Assembly: GCF_932526225.1 (NCBI RefSeq)
Contig: NC_064046.1
Location: 930,001 to 994,000, forward strand
Source of the DNA: Nematostella vectensis
Taxonomy: Eukaryota; Cnidaria; Anthozoa; Actiniaria; Edwardsiidae
Length of the DNA: 64,000 bases
Reading direction: 5' to 3'
Shown here in pieces: positions 49,201-61,200 of this stretch (its first letter is position 1; every line of letters begins with the position of its first letter). The translations under genes were made by a program, and so were the position numbers. Under the pieces are notes generated by a model. It saw only the letters and a program-made list of their open reading frames with translations, ran no database searches and had not been told where the DNA came from.

Positions 49201-52200
49201 TCTTTTGCTTTAGTGTGTGTGTGTGCGTGTGTTCATCGATCGTCTTTTTTTCCTATATAGTGTTTGTGTGTGCTCATAACAAATGAGTGGTTCAGATGTA
49301 TCTCTTTTTCTTTAGTGTTTGTGTGTGCTCATAACAAATGAGTGGTTCAGATGTATCTCTTTTCCTTTAGTGTGTGTGTGCGCGTGTTCATCGATCGTCT
49401 TTTTTTCCTATATAGTGTTTGTGTGTGTTCGTTTTCCGCGCGTCCGGATGACACCTTTGTGATCGTGGGCACGGCCAAGGACATGGCCTTGAGCCCTCGC
49501 TCCTGCTCCACTGGCTATTTGTACGCTTATCGACTCGTGCAGCAGCCCAGCGGTGGCATCAAGCTCGAGTTTCAGCACAAGGTAGGCTTTCGTGCGGATT
49601 GTGCATTAATCGCGTGAATCGTGTATCATTCGGGTAGACTGTGCATCATTCGCGTGGATCGTGTATCATTCGGGTAGACTGAGCATTATTCTGTATTATT
49701 CTGTATGTATTATTCTGGGCACCCATACTACTAGCCGACACCCTTTTAACTACACACCCATGTCCGTACGACCCGCTCAGAAACAACGCAACAATTTCCG
49801 ATAAAAAAATATTGTTCTCATTTGTTTTGGCCATATGGTTACTCAAGGAAACGTCGATTGTTTCCATTGTTATGTATTTCACTAAAGCTTTTCAGTGTAA
49901 ATGGCGAATGGCAAATGGTAACTGGCTTATGGGTACTAATTATTAGTGAAATTTAAGGTGTTAGATAAAGTCCAGCAATGTCAAAGCCAAGCATTGGTAA
50001 CCTTCAATAGATAGTTGTTTTGATTTATCCATTTTCTTCGAGACGCATGGTTACTTTCAGTCGTAGAACTGCTATTTGCCAATCGCCATTTGTCATTTGC
50101 CGTGACAACCCTTATTAAAATACGTGTATGTCCTGCAAGCTTTATCACGTTGTCCTTACCGTCGCCTTCGCCGTCGTTGTTACGAAGTAAAGTCCGTCCC
50201 TCGCTGTGTTGAGCTCACTACTATTTGTGTTTATTTCAGACGGAGGTAGACGACGTCCCCGCGGCGCTGGAACCTTTCCAGGTTAGTAAAAGAAAACAAG
50301 AAGCCCAACATATACCTTTCTATAGTTCTGCCTCCACTTCACGTTATCTGTCCTTCTATGGCCTCAACGCCCTATTAGCATTAATGATACCAGAGAAACC
50401 AGCGGCCTAACTAGCGCATTCGACAACTCAGCCCAATTTCTACCTCTTGCTTCCACCAAAACTATAAATAGGCACTTGTGCTGCCATTTGTGATGCCCTG
50501 GTCAGTATAAGCAGGTGTCTTTTTATGTAAACTTTTCATTTTCGCGCCCCTAGGGTCGCCTGCTGGCCGGAATAGGCAGGTTGCTGAGGGTCTACGACAT
50601 CGGCAAAAAGAAGATGCTCAGGAAATGCGAAAACAAGGTCAGTCCGTAGTCACACACTTCTGGTCAGCGGAAACCTTTAAAATGACGTCATCAGATCAAA
50701 ATCTTGGCGAGCTTATTTTGCTTCATACGTCGAAACAAATTTCTCTTCTACGACTCTCAATCCGTCTATGATTTCTCGGTTGTCAGGTCTAAACAACTGG
50801 CCGGATACAAAAAGCAAAACTTTTGTCCCGGGCTGTTTTTGTAGCTTAGATGGTCACCATCCTGCTGGTTATTGGCTTGCTAGCATGAGTAGCATGCGTT
50901 TCTATTGTGTTTGAGAGAAATAATTAAGCACTGCATCTGAATGCATCGAATCTCTGTACTCGCTCTATTTTGCTTTATTTTCGCTAAAACTCCACAAAAA
51001 CGCTTGATACGCAGGGAGTATCATCAACTCCTAGATTACCAGAGAGTTTCAAACTTTACTCGTTCACAAGCAAAACTCAGTCGCTTGTTCGTTTGGCTTC
51101 GAGTGAAGCTTGAAGCCTCTAGGGTTCTGATAAATATAATAAAATGAATTAGAGTTTTGTTTGATTAATAATAATATTGTGATCTGGCTTTTCTCGTAGA
51201 AACTCCCGAACTTTATCTGCAATATCAACAGCATGGGAACACGTATTGTTGTATCCGACATCCAGGAGTCGTTCCACTTTGTTAAATACAAACCACGTGA
51301 CAACCAGCTTGTCGTCTTTGCTGATGACGTCAACCCCAGGTAGGGTACCACAGGGATACCGTGATACAATAACCCACGGAGGCGAGCGCATGTAGATGAG
51401 TCTCTTGCTAAATGGTTTAGCGATTTTCCATTTTTTCGAAGGCTCGTGAGCCTATCTTTTTCTAAATTGAGAACTGGACGTTAAAAGCTTTGTTATCTTC
51501 CCACTGTGTTTTTGTTGTTTACCCGAGAGCCTCTCCATGTGTATGTCCCAGTTCTCTTGTGATGTTTCGAACCAGTGCTATTGCAAGGGTACGATACCAC
51601 AGGGATAACATTCCATAAAAACTTCGTAAGATACCACAGGGAGACCATGACATAATATATTGGCCTTTTACATTACAAAATTTTAGTTTTAAAGCTCCCA
51701 GTCTCAGGAGCTGCTTTCTAAGAATCTTATTAAAAACAAGCTGATTTCTAAGAATCTAATTAAAACAAGCTGACTTCTAAGAATCACGTATAGAGGGTGG
51801 ATAACCATACAGTAAAATAGATTACTTTTTTTCTATTGTGAGGTCGTGATGAATAGCTAAATAAAAGGGAGGATATTACTCACTCTGTCGGCAAACACAT
51901 TTACGGGCTATAAGAAATGAATGAAGAGATACAAATACAACTCAATTTGAAAACCGTTTTTATTGTCAACACGGAAGTCAAGTGATGGCAAAATGGACGT
52001 AACATATTCAAATCGCAATTTAACATCGAGGGACTTCGGGACCGTGTTCTACCGTGAATACAGTTTCTATTCGAGAGTACGAGCAAGTGTTTAGGCTGAA
52101 GAGACATGACGGAAAACATGACGTGACGCTTCAAATAAGCCCATTTCACATCTAATAAGGCGGAGAATTTATCTGAGTACTTAGTAACTTATAGCAAACA

Positions 52201-55200
52201 AAATATCAAGTGCGACTTTTTTTTAATTGAATCGATTTTTTGAAAAGTGTCATTGAAATTTGAGCTTTTCGTCCCTGAGCTGATACACAGGGCAATGATG
52301 ATCAAGGAAAAAATATCTTAAAAAGCCAAAATCTGGTAATGCTCACTACGGCCTCACGTTATTTGTGTTTTGAAAATCGTTCCTCAATACAAGGAACCTA
52401 TAGCCATTGTAAGAAATGGTATCTTCTCTCTCTATCTGGAATTGCGCGTTTTCCAGGTTTTTCCGTCATGTCGGCTGAAGATGAAAGATACTTCCCCACA
52501 AAGTTAGCTCTCATGAGTGTAAATTTGTGTGTGAACACAATCCCATGCGGTTCGTTAGCGAACGCTCAATACAGATTTATCTGTACTGGGCGGTCTTGTC
52601 TTTACCGCCTTATCCTTTTTTCGCCACACTACGATTCTTTAAACGTAGGTGGGTGGGGAATCTTGGGAAAATTACGATGAAAGTTTCGCACAAAGAATGA
52701 TATAGATGTTTTTTTGATTTTTCAGTTTTTCAGGTTCTCTAATTGTCCATGGCTAGGCAATTCATGCCAACGGGAGACTCTAGACGTGCTTTAAATTGTC
52801 GTTACTATGCATTTTAATTTGCCGTGAATTTTTTCATTTGTTTGTAGCTACTGCATTGGTGTGCAGGAGCTATTAGGGACTTTAAGCAACCGCAACGCGG
52901 ACGCCGACGGAAAAAAAGGGAATTTGATTCAGAATTTAATAGCAGCACGTGAAAATGCGTTTTGTTTGGTACATTTCAGCCGTCTTCCGTAAAGCCACGG
53001 AAGTGAAAACTCCAAGTTTCACGATTAATTGAGGACGCAGACGTTTGAACTGTAAACACCAAGGACTATATTCGCTGCTGTAGAAATAATGTCCTTATTT
53101 TATTTCTTTCTGCCTCTGACTATAATGTTTTGCTTATTCCATTGCAATTAAATTGTTATTGGTCGCCACGCGCGAAAAATCCCTTTTCGATCGCGTTGTC
53201 CTAGCCGTCGCCGTCGTCCTTGCTTAAGGTCCCTAATATGTCTTCATTAGCTACATTTACGCCTTGCGGGCCTATTTTTATTTTGCACATTCTATTAGAA
53301 ATCACTAAATCCTCTCACCAGAACTTTGCTCTTAAAGTTTTCCTGCTAAACAATTCACAGATGAATTTAAATTAGTATCCTTACTGGGGTGTAATAATGA
53401 TTCCTGTTACGACGTCTCTTCCATTAGCGTTTGAACAGCTACGTGTATGAAGTAAAATGTTCAATTTTCGGTGATATTTGAGTCGAGTTTTCGATGTTGT
53501 CACAGGAAAAGGCGTGACAAGAGTCTGCCTCCTGTCTTGGCAAGAGTAAGATTTTTTAATTGCAATTTCAAGGGTTTTGTCCAATGTGTACACAACCTTC
53601 CCGTAATTCAGCCCTTGGCCCCAAAAGGTTTAAAAGAGTGCTGTGTTGGAGACTAGTTAAACACTTTCTGTATTTGATATTTCGGTGAAATTTAAATATG
53701 CTCGAAGCAAGCGGAATTTTATAGAAACGGACCTAAACTCAAGAAACAAACTCAATCGTCGTAAAGCCATATATCAGCATTTAGGTTTTAGGCCGTGTCG
53801 TGGAAACGAGAAAGGAAATGAGAAGAGAGTGTAAATTGAAAAATTGAAAAAGATGATGCAAAACAAACACGAAACACGGTTATTTGCTAATGTTTTTGTC
53901 AAAGCTGAGAGCTTTGTCGCCATATTAGTTGTTTTTGGCAATTAAATAGACCCAGTGAATGCAAGAAAAAAAGCCCATAGCGCAAGTGTCGATTGCTACA
54001 AACGTTTTATTCGAGATAAGCTGTCCAAAAGATCCTGAACGCCTGAGTTTATACCACCGACAACTTAAATGTCAAAAGACATCTTTTCGTAATTAGGCAG
54101 TAAAATAAAAAAAATTGTGATGTATGTCATGAAGGAGTTTGACTCACCTGCGATGGTAAACCATTTTTTCGTCATTATTCAAATATTGACTCAACTTTGA
54201 TGCTGTTAGTAACCATGATAAACTACTTCTAGAAAGTACAAGAATTGAATGATGTAGCTATAAACGTTTTTCAGGTCACATATGATATTTCTTGCACATT
54301 TTCAAACTGCGCTTGTATCTTCTATTTCTCTGCCAATCGGTGCTTATTATGTTTGACTTTGCAAGTTTTCTAATAGGTAATGCCATAAATAACTATTTAC
54401 TTTATTGAATTTGGCAGCAAGAAGTTCTTCTAAAAATAGCATATTTCTATAGCTTAGTTTTCTCTCATTATTAGAAAAAGGTAAAATAATTAATAAAATA
54501 ATTAAATGGCATTATCATACTGCTCGTGTTTTTTCCAGCCTCTCTACTCATGGTCTTTGAATGGTATAAGAATATTTAGAGCAGTTATTATTTATCTTTA
54601 TTTACTATTCTCTTATGAGCAACTGATATCTTCCCTTAATTTTTTTTTGTGCTTAGCTTTTAAACTCTTATTTTCAGGTTTTTATATTTCTTATCAGGGA
54701 TGCATATGAATGAACTTCCTGGATAATTTTTTTTCTTATTGTTCTTTTGTTCTAGATGTATCTGCTATTTTTTTTGTCAACTGTCTTTAAAGGTTACTAG
54801 CGGACACACTCGTACTCGTTAAGCTCTTGGAACACTTCTTCATTCTCAGGCTTGTAGCCAGAATCAAAATTTTACCGAGGCAAAGCTAGCCACTGGATAA
54901 TAAATCCAGCAAAAGCAGGTTTTTTGTCTCATGCTTTTCAATTGTGAAACACTAAACATCAAAATTTTACCGAGGCAAAGCTAGCCACTGGATAATAAAT
55001 CCAGCAAAAGCAGGTTTTTTGTCTCATGCTTTTCAATTGTGAAACACTAAACATCAAAATTTTACCGAGGTGAGTGCCTCACGTGCCTCATGCTACGACC
55101 CTGATGATGTGTATTCATCGTTATCCAGTAAGCGAGCACTCCTAGTAAAAAGAAGAAGAAGGACAAATTATAATCGTCAAACAACTCTTTATTTCCGAGT

Positions 55201-58200
55201 TTTTCTCTGTCTGATTGCTTGATGGATTCAAGTCGTCTATTCTGCAAACAGATAACTATTTAATTAATCTTACAATCTTGTTGAGTTTGAGCTTGTTGGC
55301 TCTTTCATGTGACCGACTGTTCACGGCTAGTTTCTGTTTATTGACATGGCGCCAATAATAGATTCAGTCTTGTATAATTTGATTGCATCTTATTTTTGAT
55401 AGCAAATTCATTTTCTGCTGTCTGTTCTATAAAGACTCTGATATATAACCAGTAATATGTTACCCAGATTTGTTAAATATATTTCTTGTTTTGCTAAAAA
55501 CCTACTTATTACGTATACACCTATTTCAAAATTCAATTTGGGCGCAACTGACAATAGTCAAATGGAAGTAATACAATCGACTTATCATTTATTTTACTGA
55601 ATGCAGGAAAACTATAATATACCCATAAGCTGCGGTTGGCCTATAGCATTTGCCATTTGCTCTGACAAATGTTTTTTTTTTAATTAAAAAATATTGTATC
55701 TGCGATTACAAAATAATGTAAGAACATTTTGTGGAATGATATTGTCCTACATGTTAAATCTTACTCCAGCCTGCTACGTAATTGTTAGTATTCTGATTTC
55801 TGTTTACAGTAGTCCACAGTTTCCATACCATCTTATTCAGCCTTTGTCTGGTGAGAGATCATAGAACTCCGTGATTGGATATATTCACTGGCAATTTCCT
55901 GATAAGCTAATCTTTTTAATATACTTATCAGATAAATCGATGCGGGTGTAAAGAGGCGAAACAAATACATAGGTAATGATAGAAATGCGGTCCATAAATG
56001 GACAGTATATATAATACTATACTTTGGACATTACCAAACAGTTGTCATGGCATAATTATTTTATTGGTTAGATTTGTTGTTTGGTCATTCTGATGTCGAT
56101 TAGAAAGGAAATTGTTCTTTCAATTGTTCTCGAACTACCCAGTTTTACACTTCTCGTGTTGAATGTGCTTTTAAATAACCTCTCAGTCTAAATGTATTTC
56201 CTCGTTTTGTTACAGTTTAAAGGAAATTGTTTTTTTCCCTTTTTAATCTTACACAAAGTGTTCTGAAAATGATTTGACTATGTCCCATTTTCTATCAGTA
56301 AAAGCGAACCACAACTAATGCTGGGACGAGTCTATAGAATAAAGAAGGCGAGATGCATAAGGCATACAAATTCAGTTTTTTTTTAGGATTGCTTTGAAAA
56401 CAGCTTGCGTCTTCACCTGTTGTCCTAGCAAAACTGATACTTCTCACAGTAACGAGTCACTTGGTACTTCTGGCGAGATTATAACGTCCTTGTTCAATAA
56501 AAGTTGAATGCAGTTTATTTTATGATATATGCTTCACACTTTAGACAACGTCTTTGTTCTCGGTTTTAAGTCATCGCCTCTGACGAATCCTCGCACGGCC
56601 TTCTGAAAATCCGCTTTGAAGAATGTATACAACAGCGGGTTCACAAGCGCAGTGGTAAACTTAAGCGACAACAAGAAGATCGACGTCCAAAACGTTAACT
56701 GTTTGACCCTACCAAGGTCTTGTAAGAGAGTTATTATAAAGTACGGGAACCAGCCGAGAGCGAAGCTGAGGGCCATTCCCAAGTACACCAGTAGAACTTT
56801 GCGCTCGTTTTCCCGCCGCCGCATGCCCTTCCTCGGTTTCCCGCCTTGTGACATCATAAGTGACCTAGCTATACTTTCCTGCTTGATGATATAGATCATG
56901 TGGCCATAACCCCCCACGATCGCCGCAAAAGGTAGAAACGCAAGTAAAGTCAGACACACAATGGTGAACGTCAGATCATAGCTTCTACTATCCGGTAGAT
57001 CGATCCACGCTAGTTGGATGAGCGAGACGAACAGCGAGAACAACCAGACGAGGACTAAAACGCCGAGAATTCTACTACTCGTAGCCACGTACTTGTACTT
57101 CAGCGGGTTGCGTATTTTCACGTAGCGTTCGCCTGTGGCAACCACCAGGTGGAAGATTGTCGAGATGGAGAGAAAGCGCTGGCATAAGTCCATTGTCGTA
57201 CAGATAGAGACATGACTTGTTGTGGAACAGGCAATTACTAATGGTAGCGAGACTAGCCCGGCAAGGACGTCCGACATAGCGAGGCTGATCAGGCAGTAGT
57301 TCGACTTGCGGCGGAGCTCCTTGTACCGTGCTACCAGCAGAAATACTAAAGTGTTTGTCGAGATTATAAGGAGTATTTCTAGGCCCAGAACTCCTAGTGC
57401 TATGCGACCTTCGCTTGTTTGGTGAAGTAGAAAACGCTCCAAGAATCCACTCTCTGTTCCGTTAGTTGAATTGATTTGAGAAGCGTTTTCCATAGCGGAT
57501 TGAGGGCTTGATGCTATAAACTCCCGATATTCTATGAAAAACGGCTTACAATGGCTATGAATAATAATGACCAGCTTCAAGAGATAGACTTTCTACTTCC
57601 ACCTTTTTCTCCTCCGAAGGTTCTTGAAAGTTCGAGAGCGTCGGTGTCTTCCTCTAAAAGTTGTTAGAGGTCGCTCTGTGCTCACAGTCAAGTCTGATTG
57701 TCTCGCATGTTAACGCTCTCTTATGTTTGCCCAGCTTCATAATTCACACCGCCAATAAATAATCGGCCCAGACTGCGCGCGGTCTTATCTCTAACTAAAA
57801 TAAATACTCCTGCAAAGTGATTATTCCTATTTCTAGATTTTAACACTCCGGTGAAACATTCGCCACAAAGACCCTATATTTGTTCATAAATAAAAAAAAA
57901 CAAAAGCCGCCAGACAGTTGAACTTGACGCATGAATCTTGGCAGGCATGTTTTGCGCGCACGCCAAGTGAGCCATTTCTTTCGGGGGCGTGACGATCAAA
58001 TAGGCAATCTCAAGTCGTAGATAAGCAGATAAAACTTAATTTTCTTGTCTCATATTGATACTCTCACCTGAACTCCACTAAATTCAGAGTTTCTTTGAAA
58101 TGATGCCACAAGAATATTTCATGTTAGCGGAGAACCGATTGGACTTCATGTAGTCCGGGACTACTTAAAAGTAATGTTTTACGACAATTACGTCGATACC

Positions 58201-61200
58201 CAAATGTAACGTGTCGGTTTTCGAATATTTAGGACATTTATCGTCCTAAGCCAATTTTAGATGGCGAGATAATAGAAAACTACACCTGTTATTTTGCAAA
58301 TTTATTATGAGATTTTGAGATATGTTTTGGGTCGACATTTATTGAAATCACCGAAAATTTTATGAAAAAAAAAATAGAAAATTAAGAGTATTTTAAGTGC
58401 TTTTGCTTTTTTTTTATTAGAAATGATTATCAATTATAAATGAGCAAATTTGTTCGTACAATGCTAACCTTTTCTTTCCACAAAAAGTAGGGTTTGGACT
58501 CGACTAACGAGAAGATTATTTGCTGGAAGATGGATATACGTTATTAGAGACTTTCATTTCCTCAGGATTTTGACACTTCCAATTCAATTCATTATCTCCC
58601 GCTACGTAAGGCTAAGTTCAAACGTCGTATTATCCATGAGCCGTATTCAATGTAAATGCCATGCAGATGAATCACGTCGAGTGTCCCATCTTCATTTGTA
58701 CGCATTTGCATTGAATACGACTCATGAATAATACGACGTTTGAACTTAGCCTAATCGACACGACACACCTCTAGGTTTCATATGATTTTTGGTAGTTTAC
58801 TAAGTGCATTGATAATACCCGCGTACTGATTTGTCTAGATCCGTGTTAGGATAGCGCTCAAAAGATTAGACGATCTCGGCGGATTTGAATATCCTGCGAA
58901 CTCTTGGTAACTGATAGCATCTTAAGAATTACCTTACTTTCCTTCATGCAAGATCACCGCCAAATAATTTCAAATGAGTTGCCAATATGTTTTCAACGGA
59001 TTGCTAATGAGTTGCCAGCATATCGCTAATATGTTGCGAAGGGATTTCTTCTTATGCAGTATGTTGGAAATCGCTAATATGTTGCCAGGGGATTGTCAGT
59101 AATTTTCCAACGGATTGCTTATGGGTTGCCAACGGATCTCCTCGTGTTGTCGCCGTCAAACTGGTGTAAGCGCAATTTCAAACAAAGCTCTCTGCTTGTG
59201 TCTTGCAGATGGTTGACATGCTGTTGTTACTTGGACTACGACACACTCGCGGGGGCCGACAAGTTTGGAAACATCTTCACAGTAAGTTAAGGCGTACCTT
59301 GGTTCCAGAGTCTCCTTCATTCCTTCTCTCTGTTTAATGGCTCGTACAAGACAACAGCGCCGGCGCTACGCTCAGTCGTTGCCGCCGCTTCGCGGCCCGT
59401 GAGTAGTGAAACTTGGAGCCTCTGGAACCAGGGTAGTAAAGGCGAGGCGGCAAGCTCGCCGCGCGCCACAGGATTTTGGAGGCAAAAAAGCTGTCGAAAT
59501 AAGGATCTTATCAACGCTTATGAATCACCCTAGATTTTTTTAATATCAGAAAGGGCTTATTTCTATCAAACGAGTTTATTTTCTTTCTTCGCTCTCTGGC
59601 GAAGACGGCCGAAGCCATTTCTGTGTTGATTTTGGCGTGAATAGGGGACTTGCGCTTAGAGATCACCTTTTTGGGTGGCAAATTCAAAACAAAATGAACA
59701 AACAAAAAATCAGAAATAATTGCGACCGTCACACCAGAGAACGACGAAGAAATAAAATCTTTAAATGAAACCAAACCTTTATGAAAAAAAGATAACTTTT
59801 TTTCGTAAGCGCTGAATAAGTTGCTTTTTGTTGCTGTTATTTTGGCGTTAAAAGCCTGAGCGCGCGCTATTTTGCCGCCAAAACAGTCACGTGATCTCTT
59901 AGCCCGAGTCCCGTATTGCTTGAACACTCAAAAAGTCACGTGGTATCCTAGTGCAAACCGCCTACTTTGTTGGTATCCCCTATCTTTTTCCATATATGGC
60001 TACCATACTGCCACAATACGACCCAGAAAGCCGCAGACTATCAAGGCGCTTTGCGGGGACTACCAAACTTAAAAAACGACTACCAAGCGTAAAAAACGTC
60101 ACCTTATACTATCGGCTGATGAGCCAAAAGCTGAAATACTCTTTGTTGTTGTCTGTCGCCTTCCCATCCATAGCGAGCGCCAGAGTTTGTCACAAAGATA
60201 AGTTGTACAACCCAGTGATTCAAGTGTTTCTTGTTTATATATGTCACAAAGATAAAGGTGCGCGCTAAAGATTGGTTTTCAGTAGGACTTTTGCGCAACG
60301 CACGTAATTTTCCAATTTTCACTGAACCCAAGCGCAGCAGAATTATTTGATTTTCGCGCTTTTTTGCGTTCTAGGTGAAGGTGAGAAAACTTGTTCCCAC
60401 TAACATAGTTTCTTTTTGGATTACCTTCGGTGTTCCGGGATTTTCAGTGGGTAATGATGTGACGTCACCAAAAAATTCCCTCCTTAAACTCTAGCAGCCA
60501 CTCTTTCCTCACAGCCTTCCACAGGAATCCCGTACAGAGCTCCCTGGGCTAGCTTGTATCCCCGTTATGATTTGACCGTGCCAAATGCGAATGATAACGT
60601 TCCTGTTTCTTTTAGGTCCGTCTGCCCTCCGGCTCAAGTGATGACGTAGATGAGGACCCGACGGGCACCAAAGCATTCTGGGATCGCGGGCTGCTCAACG
60701 GAGCACAGCAAAAGGTAGAGCAGTCTACGGAACAGATGCTCATTTGCATAAGCCACTGTCCGGCGTCCTCGATTCTATGCGACGCCATTTTAAGTCATCG
60801 TTTCACAGGGATGAGATAACTTCTACCTAGCTCAATGATAATAAACCCAAGCCTGTACTTGAGCACATCTTTGAAACATTTCAAAATTAAGCGTGAACAA
60901 CTTTTCTAGCCGAATTCTTTAGATTTTTTTTTCAGGAAACGCACTAAAAACTGCATTTGGGGGTTTGAGTTAGAAGGCTTTTTTACTCAAAGTTTCTAAG
61001 CTGATCGCCAAACTTAGTAAACCGTTCACATTACCTTGATCATTTCTTAGAAATATTGAAGATCGAAAGTATTTGGTTCCTTTCTCTACTAAAATTTATC
61101 GCATTATTGTTCACAACAACACACAACAATTTCAATTGCACATTACGCCTTTCTGGTCGTTTAAAGCTTCTATTTAGAATTATAAAATTAATTGTCATTG

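Noticed and set aside
56616-56894. 92-residue plus-strand frame
   Set aside because: Antisense shadow of the GPCR.
57494-57580. Longer GPCR N-terminus (29 extra residues)
   Set aside because: The extended frame has no ATG; it begins at TTG. The first Met is at 57493 with good context.
59951-60268. 105-residue plus-strand frame in SF3B3 intron 26
   Set aside because: No family resemblance and no splice-compatible structure.
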